Part shown: one piece after another, positions 36,508 to 51,400 of the stretch
How the letters are laid out: each line of letters begins with the position of its first letter
Numbering within the stretch: position 1 is the first letter of the stretch
Assembly: GCA_018350325.1 (NCBI GenBank)
Contig: JAEVLN010000013.1
Span: forward strand, 868,001 to 932,000
Length of the DNA stretch: 64,000 nucleotides
Reading direction: 5' to 3'
From: Globodera rostochiensis
Taxonomy: Eukaryota > Nematoda > Chromadorea > Rhabditida > Heteroderidae
Made by a program: the position numbers and the translations under genes
The notes under the pieces: generated by a model
What the model saw: the letters and a program-made list of their open reading frames with translations, nothing else
Databases searched by the model: none
Told to the model about the DNA's origin: nothing

Positions 36508-39490
36508 TCAGACGAAGCCAAAATTACGAGCTTTGATCGCAAGTGAAAGCTTTTCCCTCAACAATTTCTTAGACGAATAAATCGGCAAATAAAGACGCGA
36601 AATGCACCTGCAAAAAAGTGCTCTTGTAAAATATTACAAGTCAAAAAAATGACGAACGTGTTGGCCGTTGGAAGATGTTGATCATCGGCCGGTCGAATCA
36701 TTATTGTTGGCAAAGGTCGAAAACCCTCCTTCAAATAATTTGTTTGAAACAAAAATAACACGTACTCCAGCAAAGTGCCGGGAATCAAAACTACAAACAC
36801 GGACTATCCAAAATCACGGAACATAAGGAATGAAAAATCCCGTCCCTGCCCGCACACTTATATCTCCACACCCTTTCCTCTAAAAAAACAAAACTTACTT
36901 CAGACGAGGGGAGAGATGGAGAGCCGGTCCAAAAGAAGCACAGATCCTGAAACAAACAACGCAATTTATCTACATAATTCAAAAACACACCGGATATTGA
37001 AATTTATCGTACCCCCTCCCCTCAAAAAAACCTATGTGGCACACTCAATTATCCCCATGGTTGCCTGTTTTTCGGCCGAGCTCAGCTTGTTGACAACGCT
37101 CCAGAACGTCTTCTTGTACTTGGTCAACACCTCCGCTGATGCGGAGCTTTCGTCGAGGAATTTGGTGAAATTTTGAAGATGTTGAATGGAAAATTCCTGC
37201 GTGCCGCAAAGGATCAAGCGCAAGTCTTCTGACGTCAAATTGGCCAGTGCGTCGGCAGGCAGCACATCAAAAACGCCACGACGCATTGCTAAAAATTGTT
37301 CGAACCGATGTACCAAAAATCGAAATATTTTCCTGTTTATGGGTTAAACTTCGGGTTAAAAGTAAAAACCGTTGCCGTCCCTTTCCCCTCCCTGTCTCCT
37401 TTCTTTTCCCACCTTCCAGACTCGGCCTATGCGTGCCCAACAAACGATGTTCCACAAAAAGACAGATGTATTCCAGCACATTGTCGCGCGTTACCGCAAT
37501 GTTCGCCCCGTCCGGCTTAAGCTCAATGTGTCCACCGCCCTTAGTAAATAAATAATACTAAGTAAAATTTGATCAAATTAAAAAAAATAGGTCTAAATGC
37601 TAGACGGCATTTCCTCTAAGAAACTACTTCTTCGGCTGGCAGATCAACAGAAAATGTCATTTCCAATTGCTCGTAGAATTCGGACGGATGGTACTCGTCG
37701 TTCTCCTCATTGTACACAATGGAGCGAAGTGAGTCAAACAGTGAAGGGTCAAAAAAGGCCAGGTCGAACCAGTTCAGCGGTCGATTCAGCACGTATTTAA
37801 GCACATGGCGACACAATCTGTGAAGAGATGAAGAGAATTCTAAAAAAACGTTTAATAAAACGCTCACGGCAATGGGATAATCTCCGTATTTTGAAGACAG
37901 AACCCGATCAATCTGAAAATTATATTTAAATGCATTATCGAACCTCTCTTTAACAACTCCATCTCCTCCTCACCTTCCAACATTGCGGAACGCGTTCAGC
38001 CGTTGTGCAGAGTTGGAGCCGGTGATTGGCGTGAAGAAACCCGTCTTTGAGGTGCGATAGAAGAGAGGTTGCGTGTCAGTGCTGATCTGTTGCTGCAGAG
38101 ATGGAACTGTTGCGGCAGCTGCTCCAGTTCCTCCGCCAGCAGCCGTCTCCCCCCGACTGGTGCCGCCAACTTTGGCAGCAATGGCACGTGCCTTTTGTGC
38201 TACAGATTTTGCAACGTCTGACGACGATTTGATTGGTGTTGATCGACTAAGATGTGGCGTGCTAAAGTTGGGTTTGTAATAAAATATGGTGATTTAATAT
38301 TTCTCTTTTAAAATATGTTGAAATTCGATATCAAAAAAAAAGCCAAACTCAACCCCTGGGTGGTAGCGGCATTGCTGCCGGATGACGTCGATGAATCAGC
38401 AGCTGTTGCTAACGGTCGATTGGTGCCGTCCTCGTTGACATTGTCCAATTGCGGCAAATGCTTCATAGACGTGAACGCGTCGGCGAGCGCAGCGTAGAAA
38501 TGGCGTGCCACACCGGTTCCCTCACCAGGCTCATCGCGGAAGGTGACCTTGACCTGAAAAGCAACAAAATGGTCAAAAGCATCGAAATAGGGTCAAAGCC
38601 GATTTTTCAAACCCAACAAGAATATGATTAACGCATATATTGAATCAAAGGTAGAAATTCTTAGTTCATAGGCACGAAATGGAAAAAATTTGTCTCACTT
38701 TGTGCGATGCCAACAACGGTGAGGTAGTTGCGGCCTGTCGCTGCTGATCCATTCCCAACATCATCATCTGTTGTTGATCAGCTGCTGCTGCTGGTACTGC
38801 AGCTCCGCCGGACTGCGATTGGGACGGCGTGTTCGACAGACTGGTGCCGCCGCCGCTGCTGCTGCCCAACCGTTTCACGTACGTCTGGTTAAGCTGACGG
38901 AACGTGTGCTGCACCATTGCATATTTTTCACGTGGCATTTGCTGAAAAGATAGATTGATTAAAAACAAATTATTTAAATAAAATTACTGAGAAAATCAAA
39001 TCCTTAGTCTGCACAGTTTTAAGTTTGTCCATTTGTTTCCGGAACTGCAGGAGTCGGACGGAAAAGCTGCATACTAAATTTTTTTTTGAATTTTGTAATA
39101 TTTTCCAGTTTCCTTCATCAACCTCCTGTTTTGTTCAACAGCACTGAATGGGAATAGTCACCGCCGAATCGATTAGTCAACTCCTCGTGGAATGTCTGAA
39201 GAAATTAATTTTTATGTTGAATTTATATGATTTCGACCAAACCCGTAAAATATGTAATTTCCACCCAAAAATTTCCCAGAAACCAACAATGCCAAATTTG
39301 TTCTCCAAAGAAGGGAAAGGGACATTTTGTTCCCACGCATTTTTCACATATACAGCGGGAACAAACGCCCCCCCCCACCCCCAAAACAAAGATTCGTTAA
39401 AAACAAAAATTGTCAAATTGAAAGAACCAATAAACAAAAGCATTACCCGTGCAAACATTGTGATTGTGTTGCTCCATCGCCCCATATACT
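36508..39490 (-). other. ubr-5: HECT domain exons of UBR5
   Basis: Starts around [12 protein letters not shown] (about 39480) and runs to the terminus. The final intron (about 36655-36604) separates TANT from the catalytic CISRLY, with the codon for the second Thr split across the junction. Residues LPTANTC are the invariant HECT active-site context. Between the N-lobe piece near 38500 and [13 protein letters not shown] near 38060 there is only a Ser/Ala/Gly-rich linker ([19 protein letters not shown]), not an MLLE fold. Confidence 0.93.
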
Positions 39491-42400
39491 GCTGAAATAA
39501 GCTGTCCAATCCAAACTGACTGTCCAACAGAATGTTGTTGACCCCATTAGTGTTCAGTTGCTGCTCATCATTGTCTTTTTTTGTTGCATTTTCATCACCA
39601 AAATGCTTCACAGTGACACTCACAGAACGCTGCTTTTCTTGACCCAACTCTTAAAGTGTAAAAAATTTAATCCCCTTATTAACAGGTGTGTCCAAGTGTT
39701 TTGAAAAATTTTAAAAATGTGTATTAAATTGGATAATGACCATCACGTTGCTGATGGCAGGACAGTCGATGGACAATTTCCGAATATTGAACAGGCAGAC
39801 GAGAAAGACTTTGATGGGTCGGGAATTGCACTCCGAGCTTGGTTGCAATGGCCTAATATTAAAAAAATATATGTTCTTATCACCCTTTCCCACAAAAAAA
39901 ACCTTATGGCCAACACGACTTCGCTCCGGCACCGGAAGAGCAAACAATGCATTCCGTTCAGCATCTTTAAAAAAAACTAAATTATCTAAAAATTCAACCG
40001 ATTTTCAAGTTTAAAATATTTTATTGATACCAACCGGCGCTCAACAAATGTGAGCGTATCGCGAGTGGAAGCGCCTCAGCTGCCGTGAATGTGAAGGCAT
40101 GATGTTGTTCAGCGGTGCTTTAATTAAATTTAAAAATTGGAATTGTAACCAATATTTAAAAATTTATATTTAAGACAAAGAAACAGAAAAAACTCAATAT
40201 TTTTCAACAAATAATTTTTATTATTAAATACACCTCAACGTCGGATAAGAGATGGAGTTTGATCGTCGATAAAAACGACGCAATCTTCGAGCATGACCCT
40301 GAAATGCATGATAAATACATGAAAAATATCCCCTAAATTCAGACACATCGCAATTCATAAACAAGTGTAGGCAATGAAAAGATAATGTACATTACCTCAT
40401 TAATAATTTTATTTGTGCCGTCCACCTCCATCAATGCTTCATTATCGTCAATGTCGTCGCCGCCGACACCGTTTTGTACATCAACCACTCCAATCCCATT
40501 CTCCAACTCCAACTGTTTTAATTGGCCCAAAAAAATCAAATGGAAGAAATAGGCCTCCGCAACAAAGGCGACATTGCGCAGAGCGTTGTATTCAAGCACA
40601 GGCAAATCATCACCTGGAAAAAATAATCATTTGTAAAATTCCGCAAAGTACTGCTTCACAAGCCTTATTACCACTCTCGGCGGAATAACTGCGCAGCAAC
40701 GACATGAAATAGGTGAAGAATTCGGTACGTGCCGTACTGTTCTCCGCCTCATTCTCGGCACCACCATTTGCAGCACTGCCGTCCGGCTTACGCCCGAGGC
40801 CTCCACCACCAGCGTTACCCTTTTTGCGAAACCGTCGCTGTGTTGTCGTGTCACCGGTTACAGCAGCCGCTGCGGCGACGGCCCCGACGGTAGTAACGCC
40901 AGCAGCGATATGCCGGCTTGCAAGACGTGGCTGCTGTAAAACGAAAGAAAAATCCCCAGACCAACCATGGACATTTCAACGAAAACTAGAAATGTAATTT
41001 TCCAACCAGCAAAACTATAAAAACACAAAAACATTAATATTCGACGCACTCCTGGTTGCTGTTGCGTCGTATCCGCTGTCGTGCCAGTGCCAACCGCCGC
41101 CAGTTGTGCCGCAGCGCGCTGTTCTTCGCGCTCAGCGCTAGCCAATGGGGAAACCATTGGCCCAACGATTGATTGACTGATCGCCTGGCTGTACTTGAGC
41201 TGCGCTTCAGTTCTTTAAAAATTAATATTTTGATATTGGACCGGGATTTAGATTAAAAATAAGATTTCCACCTGTCCATTATAATATGAAGCCAATTCCA
41301 TGTTGGCTCGAAGGACTCAGTCAACAGATGCTAAAAATTGCAAAAATCGAATAGTATTATTTATGACTGAGGAACACACCTTAAACTCCGGATACAGCAC
41401 TGAATCAATGTCCAAAAATGATGAAATGCCCTTCACACGACACAATTGTTGCTTCCATTTTGTGTGACACATGAGCTGGACAAGCAGTTCATCAGCAAGT
41501 TTGACAAGAATTGAATAACAGAGCGCTAACTAAATTTTTTTTTTTTTAATTTGAAAAAGCAGACCAATAATTCCGTTTCAAGAATACGCAGAGATCCAAT
41601 TTACTGGACACTTGCCTGTGTGCTTGTGTTGCTCTGCAAATACTGGTAGTCCTCCGCAATGTACGCCTCCGAGTTGGGACCGGGGGCATTAACCGCTGCT
41701 GCTGTCGTACCGGCACCACCTGCTGTTTCCAGCGGAGTCCCCCCAACGCCTGTAGAAGAAGCGGCAGCATTTGTTGCGCCAGTAATTGCTGACGTACGCC
41801 ATAAACGGTTGGTCGACGAACTGCTACTTAAAAAATGTGAATTTGAACTTTCCAAATATATATAAAAATGATCATGTCAGTATTTACCCTTCCAATGTCG
41901 GTTCACGAAAAACTCCGTCAATTGTAGCCATCTGGTCAATTTGTTGTTGCAGACCCGCATTCCGGCCTGTTGCTGAAGTAACACCAAAACCCTCATTGTT
42001 GATGCCGGATGTCGGTGTTGCTTCCGCTGGTCGCCGCGGCGCTGACGCAGCTTCAGTGCCAGAAGCGGCACGACCCCCGCCGGTGCCATCAACAGCTGCG
42101 AGTGCCGCAGAAAAACGATCCAACGCGTCGACAGCATTGTTTGCGGATGTGGTCGCTGCGTCCGGTTGAACAAGTTCAATGCGTACGTCGCCTTCCGCTC
42201 CACCGCCTTCCGCTGATGTTGTCGATGGTTGCATCACGGGCACAGTGTCGTTGGAATCGCCCGCCTCGGCATCTGATGGGTTCTGAAAAAAACGAATAAT
42301 GTTAACATTTTAAAAGCAGTTTGTCTTCCAGCAATGGGTGGTGATAATAAACCAGGAACGAAGAAAAAATAGCCATAAGGGAATTAATTTAAACCCTTTT

Positions 42401-45400
42401 GTGCTTTCAACTTCTTCCTACTAGTGCCTCCCACAAAAAAACTATTAAAAAAATTCACAGATGACGCGTCATCATCGTCATCTTCCTCATCGTCGTCATC
42501 ATCGTCATCGTCATGAACATCAAAATATGGCTCATCTTCCTCGTCCTCCTCCATCTCATGTTCGCTGTAATAATAAAATTATTAAAATGGCAACACAATA
42601 AATATGTATTGCATATTAAATATAAAATTTTTGTAGACAAATAATTTTAAGCCTGGGGTTTTCTCGTCCCCATGTTTGTTGGTTTCAAAATACAAGCCCT
42701 AGCCATCATCCAGTCATGTACCACCCTGTCCACCTTGCGTCTTCATCCTCTTCATCATGTTCATCTTCAGCGGCCACTTCGTTCATCTCTTGCTCCTCCT
42801 CGTTGCCCTCCTCTTGTTGCGGTTCAGCCGCTGCAGCTGCTGCCTGTGACGACGTCTGTCGCTCAACGCCACGCCGTCCGCCACCGGACGCAGTCCGCTC
42901 ACGATGCAGTCGATCCACCGAAGCGCTGGAATTTTCACGGGCACGGTGGTAGGATTGGTTTGGCGCATTCTCCATCTCATCATCGTCCTCGTCTTCTTCA
43001 TCTGAAATTGTGTGCAATCATTGCGCCCAGTTTGTCCCGAAAATAGGCCTACTCGATATTTCGTCGTCACTGTGCGTTGGCTGTTCAGTCGAGCCATCAT
43101 TTGCACCACCGGTTGTTCCAGCTGGCCGTGTTGTTTCGTTGTGGCGCATTTCAACAAGCTAAAAACGTAACAAATAACAAAATAAAAGAGTGTTTCCAAA
43201 ATTACAAAAAATCAAGTGATATCAGAATAAACATCGAAAGAACTGATCAAATCGCCTGATCAATTTCAAACCACGCCATAGAATATGAAGCACAGGTGTA
43301 TATAGAGAAACCCACAACCAATTTTATTTTTTAGATTCAGGAACCTTTTTGATTCTGTTGTTGCCCCCGTTGGTCATCATCATGTTCGCCAAATTTCCGC
43401 CCCCCTCCACCACCTCCTTTAGCAATGAGGACAAATCCTGTTCCGTATTCAGATGCTTATGGATTAGCTCGATTGCATCCTCGTTGGCAATCATTGCACT
43501 AGTCGGCTTCACAATGCCATGCCGCAGCGGTGCCACAAGTGTGTCCGCGATGCCGATCAGCTCATTCAGCGAGTAGCTGAGCAGCGTCTGAACAAGCAAC
43601 CCAATAATTATTCATGAATATAATAAAAATTATTCGAAAAAAATCATTATTTGCCCAAGTTATGTATAGACCTGGAAGACGCGACGGCACTTCAAAACAA
43701 AAGATATTGCGTTCTTTTTTTTGGTGTCCCTTTTGTCCGCTGCACCGCTTAGTCCGCTCAGGCCTGGCAAGCTGGCACGAACAAGTGAAAGCACTCCTTT
43801 AAAAAAAACTTAGAACCAGCATTCAAAAATTGCGTAAACCCCTCAATTTGTCATTTAAGTAAAAGTATTTAAGTAAAAAGCAAAATTTCATGGCAAACAA
43901 AATCACCAGAGATGGCAACGGCACGATAGTTTTGTAAACTCTCTCGAATTGAAGATGATGTACCGCCGGCTGCGCTCGCTGAAGGCACCGAGCTGCTAAG
44001 CACAAACTGTTGCTGCTGGGCGGAGCCTGACAGTCCAAATGTGTCAGAATGTGCCGGTTCGATTGGCACAAAAGCTTTGACGATGTTCTCGGAAACGGTT
44101 GCTGAGGAAAAAAGGATTTAAAAATTTCGAAAGAATTTTTAATTTTCAAGATTAAAGAATGGAGAAAGCAGTACAATATTTGCTAATTTGTACTGTACCT
44201 AACAATGTTCTAACAGCATTTGGAGAGATTAATATGACCAGCACAAACAGGCGAACAACAGAACGAACAAAACGCGAAATGAATGTGTGCACATCGGCCC
44301 CCGGCTCCTTGACATTTTTACGATTTGCTTGCCGAATTAACAGGTTCAGCAACGTGTCAAGACTCTAAATTTTTGAAATTTTCACTGTAAAAACAGGTAT
44401 AAATTATAGTGTAGAGAAGGAGAACACAAACCGATTCGTCGCAAAAGGCGAGCAAAGTGAACACAAATTTGTCCAAATGAGTGGAGCCATGCTGTTCACC
44501 CTAAAAATACAATGGTGACATAGAAAAAAGGAAAATTACTTTGAATAGATCGTTTTTTTGAAATATTTTTATGTTTGTTCTGTAATAAAAATTCAACTAT
44601 AGCTGAAAAATAAACATTTTGTTCAATTTAAATCATTTTCTGTTCTAAAAAAATTGTTGTTCCAATTATGGCGTGCTTCGTGAATAAAATTTGATTTTTA
44701 TCCATTTTAATTATGAAGAAAATTTTCATATAACGCACCAAATGGAAGGCACTCTCCGAAATTTGCATCTCCTCAATTGGAGCCTTCTTCGTTCCGACCT
44801 CCAGCAAACTTTTAACGACTTCCCAATTCTGTAAACAAAATTAAAAATTTTAGAATTCTATCAACATTAATACCGAAAGTGCGATTTCGAGAGCACGACG
44901 CGCGAACTTTGGTGGATCAAGATCGTGTTCCGGTATGCGTTGGCCAGCGGCGTTTACTGCGTTGTTGGGTGGCACTGGCCGTTTGGTGCGCTTTGTGTAG
45001 CTTTCATGTTCTATGAGTTTTTATTTTAAATAGCATTTGGAAAAATCTTTTAGCGAAATGTTTATGAACTTCTGTTTTTCTAAAAACCAAAAATAAGCTA
45101 AATAGCAAATGTCAAGAAATTTAAAATTTAATTGATACATTTAACTCACTCACCAAACATCTGGCGACCAACGGTTCGCACCAAAAACAGCAGTAAATGT
45201 TCACCACTAATAAAAATAATTTACCAATTATTTGGCAAAAAAAAAAAATTACCGCGCATTCAACTTGCTGACCAATTTTCCGTTTTGCAGGAACAAATTC
45301 AACAACTGTTCCCGCTTGACAAGATTGCCAGTGATCAGTGCTCGGCACCCAAACTTTTCCCAGCAGTCGCAATATGCTGTCGGACTGGTCCGTTTCACTC

Positions 45401-48400
45401 TGGAGTGCATTTTTATAAAATGAATTTTGAATATTAAAAAAATTGAAAGAGGAACTAGAAAAATAACTGGTTATTTAGTTGTTTTTTTGGATTCCAAAAG
45501 TTGCATTTCTCAAATTTTGCAACAAAAAACTGATAATTAATTAATTAAATAAATCTATAGCACTCACTTGCAGTCATGATTGCGATGGCAGGTGTAAGCG
45601 CATTCCTTACAACGGAAAAAGATATTCATAATATTCTTTGATTTTTTATGTTATTATTAAATTAAAATTTTCTCCAATTCATATATTCTTCTGCGTCAAT
45701 TGGTTACCGTGCAACAGCACAATGTGTCGACCAGTCCGCATGAATAGCACTCAAAAATGTCTTGTGGTGTGTGCTCCTCACCGGTCCATGTGTACGAGCA
45801 TGTGTCGTTGGCGCATAGTGCAAACAATGCTGACTCGTCCGAATTCTCGGCACAAGTTGGTGCCACAATATCAACAACGTCTGCAATAAAGAGCAGATTA
45901 TTTAATTAAAACTGGAATAACAATCTGAATTTGTTTAATTATGCGCACCCACTCCCGCTTCACCTTGGCTCCAATCGCGCAAATCCGTGGTGGTCTCCCA
46001 GAGCAGATGTGCGGCGGTGTATGCGCGAAAGTTAATGGCACATTGGAACGGCGTTTGCCCGTTCACATCACGTTGCTGCATCAGCTCCACAAAGTGTTCG
46101 TGCAGTGCCGCACTTTTGCACAGCTCACGCACAATATCGATACCGTTTGCTGCAATTTATTTAAAAACATATTTTGATCGGAATTGTATCAAATTCCGAT
46201 CGATTGTCATATTTTTTTTAAAAATAATTCAAAAATTAAAAAAAACCAAAGCTAAAAAGCTCTTATACCGGTAAAAAAACCAGTAATTGAAATCAAGACC
46301 TTGCCGCTCTTTAGGAGTTGCTGGGATCGTTTTTTTGCTTGGCGACCCTGAAGGAGAAAAGGTGGCCATTGTTTTTTCATCATCAGCTTTTGATATGGCC
46401 ACATCCCACAAATCTGAAATAAATTCATATATTTTGTTGAACTTTCGCCCAAAAAAAATGCACCCTTCTCGTCCGCATCTCCTGCTCCCCCATTTGAACT
46501 CCTTGGCCCGTCCTTGGTAGCTGCAGCTGCAGCTGCCTGCAGCTGATGCGCTTTAGCACGCGTTGTTGGTGCCGAATTGCCGCTGCTGCCCAACATCTCT
46601 TGCCATTTTCTGTCAAAACTACAAAAATACACATTTGTATATTATATATTAAAGCAAAACAAAAATAATAATTTAGCAAAAACTTTTAAAAATCAACCAA
46701 AAATTTTTGTTAATAAAAGCTTACCGCATTCGCGCAGAATCCGCCTCGCTACTGTCCCCCCATTTTTCTGCCCATTTGGACACTCTGGACAACGCCGAAG
46801 AAGTGTCCGCGGTGTCGCCACCAGCCGACTCAACATCCGCTTGGTCTCGATTCGTTTTTGCAAACGCGTTCATTACAGCAACCTAAAATGGTGACAGTGT
46901 TCCCCAAGAGTTGAGTATTGTTGTTAAAAGTACAGAATTTTTTAAATATATTTTCGTTTAGTTTAACAAAAATTTCCGTCTCACCTAACCTTGATGATAC
47001 AATGAAAATTTCAACCAAATCAAATCTCGTACATGGAAAATGTTGCGGTTGCCTTCAATGCGTTCATGCGCCACATTCCTGCGCTCGTCCAAATCAACGC
47101 TGTCCGAAGACAATTTTTGAAGAATGTTACGGACGGAGTTCAAATCGCTGGGAAAAAGAATATGAATTAGGTCTATTGTTGGAATCGTTTTCAAAAATTT
47201 TTTTACCAAAAAATACAAAAGGAATTTGGCTTACTATGTATTAAATGCAAGTCTAAACAATAACAGAATTCGAATTCTGGACTAAATTCAAACAAAAAAC
47301 TTCTCAACCAATTGAGGACGGATTGCATCAGTGATTCTGTGGTTGGCGTTGTTGTGTGCGGTGTGGGTGCAATTAGTGCAACGATCAGCATCATGCGATT
47401 GACATTTTTGCTGACAGCCTGACCCTTTGCATTTTTGTTGCTGATCACCGAAAAAGGCTCTAAAAAAGTTTTGTTTTCGATAATGCGATTTAATTCGGTA
47501 CACACATATGTATTTAGCATTAAGAAAATTACCGGTACAAATTGATGGCAAATTCACGTCTGCAGGTGACTTCAAAAAGCTAAAACAATTTTTACTAAAA
47601 TATATTCTGACAAGAATTTTTGACCAACTCCCCACTCAAAAATCTATAATAAATTCAGTAAAATATCGTACCGAATGCCCATTCCAAACAGATAAAAACG
47701 GCCGAGACTGGTGTACGCAAGTTCTTGAAAGCCACCAACAGCATTGCGCAATAAGGGCTGGAAAGCACCGGTGGAGTCTCTAATCAACAGCAAATTGTCC
47801 TTAAAAAAATTGATTGGGAATGCGTGGAAGCAAGAGTTTCCAATAAAAAAAACAGATTCAGTCACTTACGTCGCCATAATTGTTCACGGAAGGCAGGTAC
47901 GGTTCCACCACGCCTTCTGTCGGCTGGCACAAAGCGTTTTGAGCAAATGGCATTGGATGATCACTGAGCAGTTTGCCAAGGCAGCTGACACGGATCAAAT
48001 GAATACGCTGATGGTTCTTCACACAGAGAATGCGAAAACCTAAAAAATAAGAAAAAAAGTTGTCCAATTTGTGTATAACAAAAACAGCACCAACCCGTTC
48101 CGTCGACTGCCAGCGAAATGATGCGCTTTACACTGGACGGAAGACGAATAGACTTTAATTGTGCTTGAAAGTTGTCCGGCGATCGAGCAGCAGATGCACG
48201 TACTGCGCTAGTGATCGGCACCAGGTCGTCCTTGCGCATCAGTCGGATGCTCAGTTTGGACAGGTCGAACGGAGCAGCACCACCACCACCGTCTTGTTCC
48301 AATCGGTCCAACGTTGACTTGAACACAACACCACAATACGCTCCATCCACCTTTAAAAGTTTTGTATAAAAAATAACCACTTTAAAAAAAATTAAAAAAT

Positions 48401-51400
48401 GCAATTTCCATACAATTTTGACGATGCTGACATCGTTGACTGACTCCTCGTGTATGAAGACCACATCCCTGATTGCCCATGCGGACTCTTTTGATGACTG
48501 TTGCTGCGCAACAACTGCACCCCCACCAACTCCTTCTCCTCCACCATTATTCCCCTCATCCATCTGATCTGAAGCTGTTGGGGCGGCTCTTTTTCGATTG
48601 CCAACTGCTACTAAAAAATTTGGGCACCCAATTTGCTGATGTTGAGACATATGCGCGTGTTGTTGTTGTGTGTTAATGGGGTTTTTTTGATGATTTTTGA
48701 AAACACTCCTATGGGTGCCGGATTTTTTTTTTTTGTTGAATAAATTTGGACACCTCCCATAGTTTGATTGGTCTTATATATTCTTATCCAGGAAATCCAC
48801 TGTTCGATCGGAACCGGGTTACTGAATGCTCGGAATTTTTGAAAACCATGAGAATTAATTGATTTTAAATCTGCATAAAAACTTAAATCAAAAATTGGGT
48901 GCAGACCCGATCGGAGCTTTTTTAAATAGCAAAAAACCTCTCAAGCCTCAAAAAATGCAAGTTTTCTACTAATAATAAAATCCTTTGGTAATAACTTACG
49001 GCTGAATGAAACACGCTTTTCACGATGTTTTTCCTTCTCATTGTTTCCAATTGGCAATGCATCATAATTCTCCGGTGTTTGCACTCGAAAACGGCACGTC
49101 TCATTCAATGTCCAAGCGTCTTCATAGAGTGTGCCAATCTATGCGGAGAAATAATAAAAAACTCGAATTCTTTAATAGAAAAAGTTCCGTTTTATTGAAA
49201 ATTGATTTTCATATTAAACTTAATTTACCATTGGAAGTCCATTGGTGAAGTTCACGGCAACCGATCCAACCGAATAAATCGGCGTCGACTTTGTCCTCAC
49301 TTCCGATCCGACCACAATGTCATTGCTCGAGCTGGTGACCTGCTTTTTCTTCGAGCGTGCTTTCTCCCACAGTTTACGACGTTCAGTGAACGGGTAAACG
49401 CCTCTGAACATTTTTGTTGACAAAATTATATTTAAAAACCCATTTAAAAGCATGAAAAACAAAATTCCTTGGTAACTGCATCTTTGATTAATTTTGTTTT
49501 CAATTCCTCATCAATAAATCGAATACCTCCAGTACAGCGTCCCACTCTTGGAGAGGACAGCAGAGAAAAGTGTGCAGCAAAACATGCGTTCCACAGCCTC
49601 CGGCACGTCCGTCAAGTGCTCCAAAAAAGCGTCAGCCAACTTTCGTCCACACGACGCGTCCATGAAGGAACCGACCTGGAAGGGTTCAAAATTTGAATGC
49701 TTAAAACAGGGTTTGTCTCTCTTTTTAAAATTTGTATTATCTTCTGAACAAATTTTAGTGGTTTTAGTCGTTCCAATCAGAGTTGGTTTAAATTTAGCCT
49801 ATATTTTTTGATTTTCTCAAATTTTACTGACCTGCCCCGATTGGGTGAGCACAACGGCACGAAGTGCGCATGTCTCAATGTCCACAATTTTGTTATCCTC
49901 ATTGGTGGCTGTAATTTGTTTTGTTTCATGTTAATGTTATGAAAAAAAATACTTTTGCCAAAAAGCTGAAGGTTGGCGGTATGTGGAGCAATCGAAGGTG
50001 CGCTGCTCTTTTCCCAAGTCCATCCGTACAGTTGACCATCATCGGCAAGTGCTAACAGTTCAGCATTCATTGAAGCAATTTTTTTGAACTGCTCCACACC
50101 GGGAGGCATTGGAAAATTCTGTTCAAGAAATGATTTAAAAAAAGGTACAAAAAATTGGTCGAGTTCATTTTAAGACTCAAAAATTAAAAAAAAAAAGGAA
50201 ATACCGTTCCAACTTTCTTGCCCCAAATCTCCAAGGTGTCGCCAAAAACGAAGTGTTCCTGCAATGTTTGTCCAGTGCCCTCATTGTTCTTTCCAGCGTC
50301 TTTGCCTTTCGGATCTACAAAATGTTTTAGTTCAGGGTCGAACAACCTAAAACTAATTACGAATCTTGTTTTCTGCCTTTTCGAAATTTCTTTAATCTAT
50401 TTTCAGCTCCCCCTATAATTTTAAGGAAATTCCCCCGCGGTGCTCAGGCCGTTCAACCTTCGCGTCGTCGGGCCAAGTCGCGCGAGATCACATACTCGTA
50501 GCCATCTGAAGATGAATATATGTTGTCATAATCAAAAAGTGCGGATGCATCAGAAGTTGCACAAACCCGGGACTTTTTCGAAAACCGAGGGCCGAATTTG
50601 ACCCGAGCCGAACTCCTTAGTTTTTTCAGATAAAATTTAGGCGCCCAAAATAATTAAGCAATTTTAAAAGATTTTCCAACCGCAAACCATAAAATTAAAG
50701 AACACATCTAAAAATCAATAGGGCTGGTTGGGAAACATGAAACCCCGTACGATAATCACCTCCTCCGTCCGAGCGCAGTCCAGCGTCCAACAGTGACAGC
50801 AACTCCTCATGCAGGTACGCCTCGCCCGTCTCGTCCAAGTCTTCAATTTCGTCGTCGTCCCGGCTCAATAAATTGTTCACCGCCTCATTCACGTTCAAAT
50901 TTGTGCGTTGCAATTCACGCACAATCACATCCCGGGATTTGCCTTGCAATACCACCTAAAAATCTTTTTTTTGTTGTCAAATTTTTTATTAGTTTTTTTG
51001 GTATCGAATCGATTTCTAAATTAAGAAAAATCTAAACCCGGTTCTGAACAAACCTGGCACTGAACAATGAGCTCCTCGGGCACGGACGATGCCGGAATCA
51101 TTGGACGGTTGGAACGATTTCGGTCAATGATGACGCCGGTCCGACAAAAACCACCGGACCGAACACCGGGTCGAGTCATCATGATCCGCTAAATTTTTTG
51201 AATTAAATTTTGAACAATAATTTGTGGCTGATCGCCCAACTGATAAGCAAATTTTTTCAACTTCAGATTTAAAAACCCTGATTTTTGCGGTCCGATTTGC
51301 CGCATTCACCGCCGCTTGGGCAGCAACAGAGGCAGGATCCGTTGAGGAGGAAGCACTTCTCGCTGCGCTTCCAGCACCAGGCGTTGCAACATACGGCTCA

